Shown here in pieces: positions 26,212-35,273 of a stretch of DNA of 64,000 nt. The number at the start of each line of letters is the position of its first letter. Within the stretch, counting starts at the first letter, position 1. The position numbers and the translations under genes are program-made. The stretch is from contig CAMDKD010000005.1 of assembly GCA_945901125.1 (NCBI GenBank), positions 44,146 through 108,145 of the forward strand, read 5' to 3'. Origin of the DNA: Bordetella parapertussis (GTDB lineage: Bacteria; Pseudomonadota; Gammaproteobacteria; Burkholderiales; Burkholderiaceae_C). The notes beneath the pieces are model-generated. The model saw only the letters and a program-made list of their open reading frames with translations, did no database searches and had not been told where the DNA came from.

Positions 26212-27729
26212 TTAAGCCAGACCGAGTTTTTGCGCCATGCCTATGCGTTGCAATTTACCTGTGGCACCTTTGGGAATTTCCTCTAAAAGCAGAATTTTGC
26301 GCGGCACTTTGAAGTCCGCGACACGGGTGGCGACGTAATCACGCAATTCTTTTTCAGTCGCTGTCACGCCTTCGCGCAAAACGACAGCGGCACCGACTTC
26401 TTCGCCGAGTTTGTCGTGCGGAATGCCAAAGCAAACCACTTGGCCGACGGCCGGGTGGTCCATCAATATTTCATCTATTTCACGCGGGCTGATTTTTTCG
26501 CCACCCCGGTTGATGATTTCTTTCAAGCGCCCCGTGATGCTGATGTAACCGTCCGCATCCATGTTCCCCTGGTCTCCGGTTCGAAACCAGCCGTGGGTGA
26601 AAGCTTCTGCGTTCGCCTTGTCGTTGTTTTCATAACCGGGTGTGACGTTGGGTCCGCGAATCACGATCTCGCCGGTATCACCTGCTTTAAGCAAGTTTCC
26701 GTCTATATCCATGATGCCTACTTCCGGTCCCGCAGCGATACCGACGGTGCCTGGCTTGCGTTGCGCCGGCGGCAAGGGGTTGCACGCCATTTGGTGCGCG
26801 GCTTCGGTCATGCCATAGGCTTCAATCACGGGCGAGTGGAAGGTGGCTTCGAGTTCGGCCAGCACTTGCGGCGGCAGTGAAGAAGACGATGAACGTATGA
26901 AGCGCAAGGGCACGCGCGCAATCACTTCCTTGTTGTTCGCAGCGCGCGACAAAATGGCCTGGTGCATGGTGGGCACAGCGGTGTACCAAGTCGGTTTGAC
27001 TTCGTCCATTTGCGCAAAAAATTTCAGTGCATTGAAACCACCTGTGCAATGCACTTCGCCGCCTTGAGACAGTGGCGCCAATATGCCGGCTATCAAACCG
27101 TGGATGTGAAACAAGGGCATGACGTTCAAGCCCCGGTCCTGCGCGGTAAAGCGTGTGCTAGCTGCGATATGTTTTGCAGACGCGCATACATTGCGCTGCG
27201 TCAATGGCACGATCTTCGGGCGCGAAGTGGTGCCGGATGTGTGCAGCACCAACGCCACGTCGTCCGGCAATGCCAGGCCGGGATGCGCCGGGGCAGCTGG
27301 CGCGCGTGCCGAGGTGTCCAAGGTGAATGAACCCGCGCCAAGGGTCGGCGTGGGATGCAACACCAGAATAGACACGCCGAGTTTGCGTGCGACTTCAATC
27401 GCCGGTGATTTCGACCCTGCTTCCACAACCAGCGCTTTGGCATGCAAGTCGTTCAAATAAAACTCGAACTCATCGGCGCGGTAAGCCGGGTTCAAAGGTG
27501 CTGAGGTACTGCAGGCCGCCACGGTGACGAAAGACGCTGCCATTTCTGCGCTGTTGGGCAAGACCAGTGCGACACGGTCGTTGCGGCCAACGCCTACGGC
27601 ATTCAGCGATTGCTGCACATAAATAGAGAGTTGACGCAAACCGGCATAAGTCAAAGGGCTGGCACCTGCGGCGCTCAGGCAAATGTCTGCGTCACGGCCT
27701 GCGGCCATCCATTCGGTCAAAGTAATCAT
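26212..27729 (-). CDS. AMP-forming acyl-CoA ligase, oxalyl-CoA synthetase-like
   Basis: Activates a carboxylic acid to its CoA thioester through an acyl-adenylate. The 505-residue protein has the AMP-binding motif HTSGTTSRPKIVPL near residue 164, the YGMTEAAHQMACNPLPP block near 302, FRTGDQGNMDADGYISITGR near 385, and the C-terminal catalytic Lys in PKGATGKLQR. The HTSGTTSRPK form and the AHQMACNPLPP segment resemble oxalate-CoA ligases of the PCS60/AAE3 type, but the substrate is inferred. It sits 1 bp after panE and 5 bp before the TauE-like gene. Confidence 0.85.
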   Translation of the reverse strand: MITLTEWMAAGRDADICLSAAGASPLTYAGLRQLSIYVQQSLNAVGVGRNDRVALVLPNSAEMAASFVTVAACSTSAPLNPAYRADEFEFYLNDLHAKALVVEAGSKSPAIEVARKLGVSILVLHPTPTLGAGSFTLDTSARAPAAPAHPGLALPDDVALVLHTSGTTSRPKIVPLTQRNVCASAKHIAASTRFTAQDRGLNVMPLFHIHGLIAGILAPLSQGGEVHCTGGFNALKFFAQMDEVKPTWYTAVPTMHQAILSRAANNKEVIARVPLRFIRSSSSSLPPQVLAELEATFHSPVIEAYGMTEAAHQMACNPLPPAQRKPGTVGIAAGPEVGIMDIDGNLLKAGDTGEIVIRGPNVTPGYENNDKANAEAFTHGWFRTGDQGNMDADGYISITGRLKEIINRGGEKISPREIDEILMDHPAVGQVVCFGIPHDKLGEEVGAAVVLREGVTATEKELRDYVATRVADFKVPRKILLLEEIPKGATGKLQRIGMAQKLGLA

Positions 27730-27730
27730 G

Positions 27731-28741
27731 TCATTCCTGTGGTGTCAATGAAAGTCCGTGCCCGCTGCGCAGCACCGATTGCTGCAACAACAAACACAGT
27801 TGATGTACGGTTTGTAATGTGGGCACGGGCAGTCCTACGATTTGCCCGAGTTCGATGACGCTGCCCAGCAGCGCGTCGAGTTCAAGTGCTTTGCCTTGTT
27901 CGATGTCTTGCAACATGGATGTTTTGTGCGGGCCTACGGCCTGGGCACCGGCAATGCGCTTGTCTATGCTGATTTTGAATTGGATGCCGGTGCGCTCGGC
28001 GACTGCCTGCGCCTCTTGCATCATTTGCGTCACCAGTTCGCGCGAAGGCGCAAAGCCTGCGATGTCTTCCAGCGTGGCGTGTGTCAGGGCAGACACCGGG
28101 TTGAAGCTGAGATTGCCCCACAACTTCACCCAGAGCTCGCTGCGTATGTCGTTGGATACCGGTGTTTTAAAACCGGCACCAATCATGGCTTGTGCGAGTT
28201 GCTTCACGCGTTCGGTTTTTTCGCCGCTGGGCTCACCTAAGGTGAAGCGATTGCCTTCAATCAAACGCACCACACCGGGTGCAATCAATTCGGCTGCCGG
28301 ATAAACCGCAGCGCCGATGATGCGCTCGGGTTTAAGCAAGCTCCACAGCTGGCCTTGCGGATCCAGTGTTTTGAGTTGGTGTCCGTTGTATTCGCCGGGC
28401 AGTTGATGGAAATACCACCAGGGCAAACCGTTTTGCATGGTGACTATGCAACTGGTGTCATGACACAGCGCGGCAATATCGGCAGCGACAGCAGCCACTT
28501 GGTGAGACTTCAACGTGATCAGCACATAGTCGTAAGTAGATGCGCTGGCGATGTCACAGGCTTTGACATCGCGCGCGTGCAGTTCGCCGTCGTCTGTCAG
28601 CAATTTCATGCCGTGTTGAGTGATCGCCTGCAAATTTGCACCGCGAGCAATGAAAGTGATGTCGTGACCGGCGAGCGCCAGTTTGACGCCGAGGTAGCCG
28701 CCTATGGCACCAGCTCCGACGATGGCGATGCGCAGACTCAT
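27731..28741 (-). CDS. panE: 2-dehydropantoate 2-reductase (ketopantoate reductase)
   Basis: Reduces ketopantoate to pantoate with NADPH on the route to coenzyme A. The 336-residue protein opens with the Rossmann motif IAIVGAGAIGGYLGVKLA. The catalytic-Lys region VKLWGNLSFNPVSALTHATL lies near residue 207 and the conserved SMLQDIEQGKALELDALLG near 275. Several paralogues in this family act on other 2-oxoacids, so the specific substrate is not certain. It heads an operon with the acyl-CoA ligase and TauE genes. Confidence 0.87.
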   Translation of the reverse strand: MSLRIAIVGAGAIGGYLGVKLALAGHDITFIARGANLQAITQHGMKLLTDDGELHARDVKACDIASASTYDYVLITLKSHQVAAVAADIAALCHDTSCIVTMQNGLPWWYFHQLPGEYNGHQLKTLDPQGQLWSLLKPERIIGAAVYPAAELIAPGVVRLIEGNRFTLGEPSGEKTERVKQLAQAMIGAGFKTPVSNDIRSELWVKLWGNLSFNPVSALTHATLEDIAGFAPSRELVTQMMQEAQAVAERTGIQFKISIDKRIAGAQAVGPHKTSMLQDIEQGKALELDALLGSVIELGQIVGLPVPTLQTVHQLCLLLQQSVLRSGHGLSLTPQE

Positions 28742-28782
28742 AAGGGGGAGGGAGGAAGTAAGAGGTTAAGCATGAAAGAAAG

Positions 28783-28957
28783 GTGTCTGCAAGACTCCAC
28801 CGGATTGTCATCCTGAACAAAAGGTTCAGGTGGGCGAGGTCAGTAAGGTGTTGGGTTCATCTACGCGAGATGATCACGCTCACCAAACGATGTTCCAAGC
28901 CCGGGGCTCCATAGAGCATTGGTTCAAGAAATATAAACCCGGCAGACTTGCAGACCT
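28783..28957 (-). ncRNA. ssrS: 6S RNA
   Basis: On the minus strand directly behind zapA lies a sequence with a perfect closing stem: GTCTGCAAG (28947-28955) pairs with CTTGCAGAC (28785-28793). Inside are the conserved 6S elements GGAGCCCCGGGCTTGGAACATCG and GGTGAGC, and a GAACCTTTTGTTC hairpin. About 175 nt is the usual size. zapA-ssrS adjacency is conserved in proteobacteria. It sequesters sigma70 RNA polymerase in stationary phase. Ends are estimated to within a few bases. Confidence 0.9.
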
Positions 28958-28977
28958 TTGCATTGTAGGAGCATGCG

Positions 28978-29274
28978 TCATAAAAGATGTCCGTCCTGGC
29001 CTAAAGCCGAGTCCAGGCGGTGCAACAGGTTGTTTAAGTTGTGGCTGGAGCTGCCGGGTTCCGTGGGGGCAGCAGAAAAATCAGACAACTCAAACGCCAG
29101 ATTGAGAGCCGCCAGCACTGCAATGCGGTCACGCGCCTTGATTTTGCCGGCGTCGCGGATGCTGCACATGGCGGCGTCAACCTTGCGAACGGCAGTATGA
29201 AACCGCTCTTCAGCGCCGGGCGGGCAGGCCAGCAAATAGCTTTGGCCCATGATTTGCACTTCGACCTGGCTCAT
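28978..29274 (-). CDS. zapA: cell division protein ZapA
   Basis: A 98-residue FtsZ-associated protein that bundles protofilaments at the division ring. The N-terminal beta element QVEVQIMGQSYLLACPPGAEE and the helix ARDRIAVLAALNLAFEL match ZapA. It overlaps the upstream small coiled-coil gene by 4 bp and is followed by 6S RNA, a conserved arrangement. Confidence 0.92.
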   Translation of the reverse strand: MSQVEVQIMGQSYLLACPPGAEERFHTAVRKVDAAMCSIRDAGKIKARDRIAVLAALNLAFELSDFSAAPTEPGSSSHNLNNLLHRLDSALGQDGHLL

Positions 29275-29486
29275 GCGCCGTCCTTGATGTCAAGCGGCAG
29301 ACGGTCCAGCAAACCGTCGATGCGGCTGCGCGCCGCCTGCAAACGTGATTTGAGCGAGTCGCGTTCCTGGGTCAGCGTGTCGACCTGGTTCACCAGCAAT
29401 TCATTGGTGCGTTTGAGTTCTTCGTAACGTACGAGCAAATGTTCAACGCGTTCGAGTACGGCATCAAGTGGGTTGTTTTCAGACAT
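29271..29486 (-). CDS. ZapB-like small coiled-coil protein
   Basis: From ATG 29486 this is a 71-residue, almost entirely helical protein with heptad-like repeats (LERVEHLLVRYEELKRTNEL, then LTQERDSLKSRLQAARSRID). It lies directly upstream of zapA, where many proteobacteria encode a TIGR02449/ZapB-like protein. A division-ring role is inferred from that position. The longer ORF up to 29780 runs antisense through the cobalamin riboswitch and is rejected. Confidence 0.85.
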   Translation of the reverse strand: MSENNPLDAVLERVEHLLVRYEELKRTNELLVNQVDTLTQERDSLKSRLQAARSRIDGLLDRLPLDIKDGA

Positions 29487-29529
29487 GTCTCGCATTTTAC
29501 GGGTGTGCTTGCCGCTTGTGGCTAGAATG

Positions 29530-29775
29530 ATCCGGTTGGTGCTCGCGATGTGGTTCACACACCGCAGTTCAACGGGAAGCAGAAGTATTCTTCCGGCCAA
29601 GTACATCTTTTCGGTACATGCGCCCGGTGGAACACCAGCCTGCGCTGCCCCCGCAACGGTCAAGCGAACGAAACACTTCACAGTGTTTCCGCCCTGTCCC
29701 ACACAGCCACTGGAAGCCTTGAACAAGCATCCGGGAAGGCGGACAGAGTAGTTTTCGCCAGCCCGGATACCGGCC
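29530..29775 (+). promoter_or_regulatory. cobalamin riboswitch upstream of btuB
   Basis: The leader contains a run of class-typical elements in order: GGTTGGTGCTCGC near 29534, CCCCCGCAACGGTCAAGCGA near 29648, CAGCCACTGGAAGCC near 29704 (the B12-box region) and CCGGGAAGGCGGACAG near 29731. The closing AGCCCGGATACC is near 29760. Together with the TonB-dependent cobalamin receptor 90 bp downstream, this supports an AdoCbl-responsive riboswitch that shuts down uptake when B12 is plentiful. Confidence 0.92.
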
Positions 29776-29861
29776 AACACAGTGGAGCCGCGCCTGGCGC
29801 GACTTCGTAACGTCCATGCACTGTCGGGGAAGGCGGTGAGGGCTTTTGGCTGGTTCTTCTC

Positions 29862-31751
29862 ATGAAATCTTCTACTCTCAATGCAGCTGCTGTGTGGCTG
29901 CTGTTGTCATTCCAAGCAGATGTTTATTGCCAAGATCAACTTATCGACCCGGTAGTGGTGACGGCATCTTTGAACGAACAGCATTTGTCTGACGCCTTGG
30001 CCTCGGTTACTTTGATTGATAGAGCGCACATAGAAAAATCCCAATCTTCCACTTTGGCAGATTTGCTGCAAGGCGAGGCCGGCATAGAGTTTGGGCGCAA
30101 CGGCGGCATAGGTGCCACCACATCTTTCTTTTTGCGCGGCCAGGACAGCAAAAATGTGGCGGTTTATATAGATGGTGTCAGAACCCCGGTTGACCAAATC
30201 GGCGCATTACAAATCACTGATTTTCCGTTATCGCAAATTGAAAAAATTGAAATACTCAGGGGCAATGCTTCAGCCTTGTACGGGGACTCGGCCATAGGCG
30301 GCGTGATCAATATATTTACCCGCCAGGGGAGCGGCAAACCTGCGCCATATGGAAGTGTGGCCATCGGCGGATACGGTTTGAGTGACATCAACACAGGCTA
30401 CGGCGGTGCCGTTAACGATTTCAAATTCAATTTTCAAGCTGGCAATTTGAGCTCAACTGGTTTTTCAGCCATGAACACTACCCAAAAAACGCTGGCCAAT
30501 GCTGACAAGGACGGGTATGTATCCAATTACTTTTCTATGCATTTAGAAAAAACCATCGCACCGGATTCTGCTCTTGGATTCAGAGCAAATCACAGGTATT
30601 CAGATAACTCATACGATTACGCAACCTCCTATAACAGTCCTTTGACAACAGATACGCACAATCAAACCAAGACCAGCGATATGTATGCTTTGTATTTTCA
30701 TTCGACCATCAGTCAGGATTGGAAATCCAGGGTAGACGTATCAAGCACAAAGATTGAATACGAGGATTTTCTCAATGGTGATCGAAACACCAGTTACTAC
30801 GGATTTGGTTTGAATGAAGGACGGCAAAAAAGTCTCAGATGGTTCAATACTTACGCGATCAATGACAAGACATTATTGAATTTCGGAGTGGATTACAGTG
30901 AGGTCGATCAAGTATTCACCGGCACAACCACCAACTTAGATTCTTATTCAATGAAGCGGTTTTCACGTGGCTATTTTGCAGGCTTTAACCGTTCCATGGG
31001 GAAATGGTCGCTACAAACCAATTTGCGCAGGGATGTCATGGACATTACAAACACGGATGCAAGTTCAGTCTTGACCAGTATCGGGACTGCATCGACATCC
31101 GGATTGATTGGCATAGGTTATGAAATCAATCCAAATTGGAGGCTTACGAGTTCTATTTCTAACGGTTTCAGTGCGCCCACTGCGTACGATGTGTCGCAAA
31201 ACACCAAATTGTCACCTGAGAAATTTCTGTCCAAAGAGGCAGGTCTGACATATGTAAGCGGCAGTCAGATGCTCAGAATGGTGTATTTTGAAATGATTAC
31301 GCAAAACTCTATTGTTTATGACGACAGCAATGTGGCTTCAAACACTTACTCATCAGACAACAAGGGAATTGAAACTACCGTTCAATCTGAATGGGCAGGC
31401 TATCGCCTCAAGGGGTCTTTGGTATTCCAAAACCCTAGGAGTGTGACTTACGATGAAGCATTGGCCCGCCGCGCCAAGCGTTATGGAAGTTTGGATGTGA
31501 GCAAATCGGCTGGTGAATACGAGTTTGGCAGCCGAATTTATGCCGCAAGTGAGCGCAAGGACAGCCATTGGAGTGAAGATATGTTGAGTGGCTATGCTTT
31601 GCTTTCAGTTTATGCGTCAAAAAAGATTGACAAAGACTGGGCGGCCAGGTTCAAGCTAGATAACCTGTTTGACAAAGACTACCAACTCGCTTACGGCTAC
31701 AACACGCCCGGAAGAGCGGTGAGTGCCACTTTGATTTACCAGCCTCATTAA
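29862..31751 (+). CDS. btuB: TonB-dependent vitamin B12 receptor BtuB
   Basis: An outer-membrane gated barrel that imports cobalamin using TonB energy. The 629-residue protein has a signal peptide (cleavage near residue 24), a TonB-box-like DPVVVTASL near residue 30, and a plug with STLADLLQGEAGIEFGRNGG and IEILRGNASALYGDSAIGG. A long Tyr/Ser-rich barrel follows, ending in LIYQPH. BtuB identity rests on the riboswitch and the downstream btuF-btuC-btuD genes. Its base composition is visibly more AT-rich than its neighbours, as is common for exposed barrel genes. Confidence 0.92.
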   Translation: MKSSTLNAAAVWLLLSFQADVYCQDQLIDPVVVTASLNEQHLSDALASVTLIDRAHIEKSQSSTLADLLQGEAGIEFGRNGGIGATTSFFLRGQDSKNVAVYIDGVRTPVDQIGALQITDFPLSQIEKIEILRGNASALYGDSAIGGVINIFTRQGSGKPAPYGSVAIGGYGLSDINTGYGGAVNDFKFNFQAGNLSSTGFSAMNTTQKTLANADKDGYVSNYFSMHLEKTIAPDSALGFRANHRYSDNSYDYATSYNSPLTTDTHNQTKTSDMYALYFHSTISQDWKSRVDVSSTKIEYEDFLNGDRNTSYYGFGLNEGRQKSLRWFNTYAINDKTLLNFGVDYSEVDQVFTGTTTNLDSYSMKRFSRGYFAGFNRSMGKWSLQTNLRRDVMDITNTDASSVLTSIGTASTSGLIGIGYEINPNWRLTSSISNGFSAPTAYDVSQNTKLSPEKFLSKEAGLTYVSGSQMLRMVYFEMITQNSIVYDDSNVASNTYSSDNKGIETTVQSEWAGYRLKGSLVFQNPRSVTYDEALARRAKRYGSLDVSKSAGEYEFGSRIYAASERKDSHWSEDMLSGYALLSVYASKKIDKDWAARFKLDNLFDKDYQLAYGYNTPGRAVSATLIYQPH

Positions 31752-31759
31752 CAATTTCC

Positions 31760-32560
31760 ATGTCTATGACTCCCCAACGCATCATCTGCATGACCGAGGA
31801 AACCACCGAGTGGTTGTACCTGCTCGGCCAGTCGGATCGCATTGCGGGTATCTCGGGCTATACGGTCAGGCCGAAAATCGCCCGGGCTGAAAAGCCGCGC
31901 GTCAGCGCTTTCACCAGCGCCAAGATCGACAAAATCCTAGCGCTGCAACCCGATTGCGTGTTCGGCTTTTCCGATTTGCAGGCGGACATCGCAGCCACCC
32001 TGATACGCCACGGCGTACAAGTGACAGTGTTCAACCAGCGCAGCGTTGATGAGATTTTCAGCATGTTGTACCAGGTGGCGGCCATGGTCGGCGAGGCAGA
32101 GCAGGGCTTGCGTCGAATCAGTGAAATGCAGTTGCATCTCCAAGCCATACAGAAAGCGGCCAAAGCATTGCCGCGCCGACCGCGTGTGTATTTTGAAGAA
32201 TGGGACGAGCCGCCAATCAGCGCCATACGCTGGGTGTCTGAGTTGACAGGCATCGCAGGCGGTGATGATTGTTTCCCTGAATTAGCTCAACAATCGCTGG
32301 GCAAAAACCGCATCATTGCCGACCCATTGGAGATTGTGCGCAGACAACCCGACATCATCATCGGTTCCTGGTGCGGCAAGAAATTTCGCCCGCAAACGGT
32401 CGCTGCGCGCCCCGGTTGGCAGGATGTGCCAGCGGTGAAAAACGGGCAATTGTTTGAAATCAAATCCGCCGACATATTGCAACCCGGCCCGGCTGCTTTA
32501 ACCGATGGCGTTGATCAATTGCATCGCATCATTTCGCAATGGGCTTTGCACCATGCCTAA
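31760..32560 (+). CDS. BtuF-like cobalamin-binding protein without signal peptide
   Basis: A 266-residue helical-backbone metal-receptor fold protein: QRIICMTEETTEWLYLLGQS at the N-terminus, VFGFSDLQADIAATLIRHG in the first lobe, and the long linking helix near residue 115. EEWDEPPISAIRWVSELTG begins the second lobe. It starts at the mature-like sequence with no signal peptide or lipobox, so it should be cytoplasmic unless an upstream start has been lost. It sits between btuB and the secreted BtuF. The function of this signal-less paralogue is not established. Confidence 0.8.
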   Translation: MSMTPQRIICMTEETTEWLYLLGQSDRIAGISGYTVRPKIARAEKPRVSAFTSAKIDKILALQPDCVFGFSDLQADIAATLIRHGVQVTVFNQRSVDEIFSMLYQVAAMVGEAEQGLRRISEMQLHLQAIQKAAKALPRRPRVYFEEWDEPPISAIRWVSELTGIAGGDDCFPELAQQSLGKNRIIADPLEIVRRQPDIIIGSWCGKKFRPQTVAARPGWQDVPAVKNGQLFEIKSADILQPGPAALTDGVDQLHRIISQWALHHA

Positions 32561-33416
32561 GTTGTTAATGCTTTTATTGCTTCTGTGGCAAAGCGCAGCA
32601 GCGGTGACTGTCATTGACGACAGGCAAAAGCATGTCACATTGAATGCAGTGCCGCAGCGCATCATCACTTTGCTGCCATCGTTGGCTGAAACTGTCTGCG
32701 AACTGGGCGCTTGCAGCCGACTGGTGGGTACCGACAACTATGCTGACTGGCCCGCATCTGTCAAAGCCTTGCCCAAACTTGGCGGCTTGTACGACGCTTC
32801 CGTGGAAGCCATCGTCAGACTCAAACCTGATGTGGTGTTGGCCGGTAAATCCACCCGCATCATCGGGCGGCTGGAGTCACTTGGCATCAAAGTGGTCGCG
32901 CTTGAACCTCAATCACTGGCCGATGTCGAGCGCAGCATGCACACCATTGCACAGGTATTGCAATTGCCGCAGTCGGATGCAGCCGCTGACCGCTTATGGC
33001 AGCAGGCCATGCAGGCCGTAGATCAAGCCGCCAAAAAAATCCCTGTTGCATCGCAAGGTGCAAGTTTTTATTTCGAAGCCAGCACAGGCGGTTATGCGGC
33101 CGGTGAAGCTTCTTTCATAGGCGGGGTGATACACAGACTCGGTTTGCGCAATGTTGTCAGCGCCGGCATGGGCGCGTTTCCGCAGATCAACCCGGAGTTT
33201 GTGGTGCGCGCATCGCCGCAATGGTTGTTTCTCGCCGAGCCCTCGGCGGTGGCTTTGCACAAACGCCCGGGCTGGTCCGCCATGCCGACTGTGAAGGCCG
33301 GTCGCGTCTGTGCTTTCAGCTCGGCGCAAGGACATATGCTGGTGCGTCCCGGGCCGCGCATAGGCGAAGCCGCAGATGTGCTGGTGGCGTGTTTACAAAA
33401 AGCGGCGACGCCATGA
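32553..33416 (+). CDS. btuF: periplasmic cobalamin-binding protein BtuF
   Basis: Delivers cobalamin to the BtuCD importer. The 287-residue product has a short signal peptide (MPKLLMLLLLLWQSAAAVT). PQRIITLLPSLAETVCELGA is the first lobe and LKPDVVLAGKSTRIIGRLES follows. The FYFEASTGGYAAGEASFIGG region carries the Glu that docks the transporter. ATG 32553 overlaps the 3' end of the preceding gene by 8 bp, and the stop overlaps btuC (ATGA). Confidence 0.9.
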   Translation: MPKLLMLLLLLWQSAAAVTVIDDRQKHVTLNAVPQRIITLLPSLAETVCELGACSRLVGTDNYADWPASVKALPKLGGLYDASVEAIVRLKPDVVLAGKSTRIIGRLESLGIKVVALEPQSLADVERSMHTIAQVLQLPQSDAAADRLWQQAMQAVDQAAKKIPVASQGASFYFEASTGGYAAGEASFIGGVIHRLGLRNVVSAGMGAFPQINPEFVVRASPQWLFLAEPSAVALHKRPGWSAMPTVKAGRVCAFSSAQGHMLVRPGPRIGEAADVLVACLQKAATP

Positions 33417-34432
33417 ACACACCGCAGCAACACACACGCACATGGGTAGTCGTGTTGTGCGCAGTCACGCTGGGATTGTGGCTGCTCGGTCTAGCTGCGG
33501 GCAGCCGGGGCTTTGAATTTGACTTGGCTTGGACCGATCCTATTGTTCAAGACATCAGACTGCCGCGCACCTTGGGCGCTTGGCTGGCCGGTGCATTGCT
33601 GGGTCTGGCCGGTGCCCTGGCCCAAGGTTTGTTTCGCAATCCGCTGGCCGATCCTTATTTGTTGGGCAGTGCATCCGGCGCAGCGCTGGGCCTGGCATTG
33701 ACCCTGGCCTTGGGCGCATGGGGCGGGGCGCAATTGCCGGTGGATATTCAATGGGTTGGTCCCTGGGCTTGGCGTCTGGGTTTGACCGGCGCGGCCTTTG
33801 CCGGGGCTTGGGGTGCGGTGTTGCTCACCTTGCTGTTGGCGCGCGGTGTGCAACATACCTTGCGTTTGTTGTTGGCCGGTGTGGTGGTCGGCGTGGTGCT
33901 GGGGGCGTTCACCTCGTTGCTGAGCGCCACGCAGCCGCAGTTATTACCCGCCATGCAATCTTTTTTATTGGGCAATACCGGCATGGTCAACGGCGCTTCT
34001 TGTGTATTGATGGCTTGTGTGTTGTTGCTCTGCTGGTTGCCTTCGTGGCGGCTCAGCGCTTTGCTGGACGGCTTAAGCCTAGGCGAAGACACGGCCAAAA
34101 GCCTGGGGCTGCGGGTGACGCCCTTGCGCATGTTGCTGCTCGCGGTGATGGCCTTGTGCACCGCTACTGCGGTTTCGCAAACCGGTTTGATTGCCTTCGT
34201 CGGTCTGGTGGCGCCGCATCTGGTGCGCTCGCGCGTGCGTGCGCGATTTGCCATGTCTTCGCTGTTGTCGGCTTTGACGGGCGGGGTGTTGCTGTGTCTG
34301 GCCGATATGCTGGCGCGCACGGTGATGGCACCGCAGGAACTGCCGGTCGGGGTGTTGACCGCCGTCATGGGCGGGGCTTATTTGATGTGGCGTTTGCGTT
34401 CGCACAGTTCGCATGAAAGCGAGCAAACATGA
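33413..34432 (+). CDS. btuC: cobalamin ABC transporter permease BtuC
   Basis: The membrane-spanning subunit of the FecCD/BtuC type, 339 residues with about 10 helices. Family blocks are RLPRTLGAWLAGALLGLAGA near residue 44, NPLADPYLLGSASGAALGLA near 70, and QTGLIAFVGLVAPHLVR near 250, the L-loop/coupling helix region that contacts the ATPase. The start at 33413 uses an ATGA overlap with btuF. The longer ORF from 33221 lies within btuF and is rejected. Confidence 0.92.
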   Translation: MNTPQQHTRTWVVVLCAVTLGLWLLGLAAGSRGFEFDLAWTDPIVQDIRLPRTLGAWLAGALLGLAGALAQGLFRNPLADPYLLGSASGAALGLALTLALGAWGGAQLPVDIQWVGPWAWRLGLTGAAFAGAWGAVLLTLLLARGVQHTLRLLLAGVVVGVVLGAFTSLLSATQPQLLPAMQSFLLGNTGMVNGASCVLMACVLLLCWLPSWRLSALLDGLSLGEDTAKSLGLRVTPLRMLLLAVMALCTATAVSQTGLIAFVGLVAPHLVRSRVRARFAMSSLLSALTGGVLLCLADMLARTVMAPQELPVGVLTAVMGGAYLMWRLRSHSSHESEQT

Positions 34433-35196
34433 GTCAGCCCTTGGCATTGCAGGCAAAAGCAGTCAGCGCCTGGCATGGCCGGCACCAGGTGTTGCATTCG
34501 GTGAATGCAGACTTTGAAGCAGGACGCTGGACTTGCATAGTCGGGCCTAACGGTGCGGGCAAAACCAGTTTGCTCAAAGTGCTGGCCGGTTTGATGGACA
34601 GCGAAGGCGAGGTTTTGCTAATGACCAAGCCCATGCTGTCTTACAGCCCGCGTGAGCGCGCGCAGCAACTCGCCTGGCTGGGTCAGCACGACACGGCAGG
34701 CGACGATTTGTCGGTGTACGACGTGGTCATGCTTGGGCGTTTGCCGCATCAACATTGGTGGAACGGTGCTAGCGCGCAAGACCGTCAAGTGGTTGAACAG
34801 TGTTTGCAAGAGCGGCAACTCAGCGAATGGCGTCACCGCAGTCTGGGCAGTTTGTCCGGCGGCGAACGCCAACGTGTGTTGCTGGCGCGTGCGCTGGCAG
34901 TACAGGCCACTGTGCTGCTGATGGACGAACCGGTGGCAAACGCGGATGCGCCGCATCAATCGGATTGGTTGAACACGGTCAAAGCGGCTACCCGCCAAGG
35001 CGGCACGGTAGTCAGCGTGTTGCACGATTTGAATATGGCTTTGCGGGCTGAGCGTTTGGTGGTCATGCAGCGGGGCAGGGTGGTCATGCAGGCCGCTGCA
35101 CATGAACCGGCTTTACACGAATGTTTACAAGAAGTGTTTGAACACCGCCTGGTGTTTCATCAGGTGCAGGGCCGGTGGCTTGCGCTGCCTGAATAA
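34429..35196 (+). CDS. btuD: cobalamin ABC transporter ATPase BtuD
   Basis: Powers cobalamin import. The 255-residue ABC protein has Walker A GPNGAGKTSLL near residue 38, a Q-loop WLGQHD, the signature LSGGERQRVLLARAL near 141 and Walker B VLLMDEPVAN near 161. The switch His lies in VLHDLNMAL. ATGA overlap with btuC shows it belongs to the same operon as btuB. Confidence 0.93.
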   Translation: MSQPLALQAKAVSAWHGRHQVLHSVNADFEAGRWTCIVGPNGAGKTSLLKVLAGLMDSEGEVLLMTKPMLSYSPRERAQQLAWLGQHDTAGDDLSVYDVVMLGRLPHQHWWNGASAQDRQVVEQCLQERQLSEWRHRSLGSLSGGERQRVLLARALAVQATVLLMDEPVANADAPHQSDWLNTVKAATRQGGTVVSVLHDLNMALRAERLVVMQRGRVVMQAAAHEPALHECLQEVFEHRLVFHQVQGRWLALPE

Positions 35197-35273
35197 ATAA
35201 GCTTGGGGTTGCAGGTTCGTTGGATAGGCTGGACAGCGTTTGTTAAGCTAGCAATCAATCAGCGGGACACACC

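Noticed and set aside
29487..29780. N-terminal extension of the ZapB-like gene (reading from 29780)
   Set aside because: It is antisense to the cobalamin riboswitch. ATG 29486 gives a compact coiled-coil protein of the expected size.
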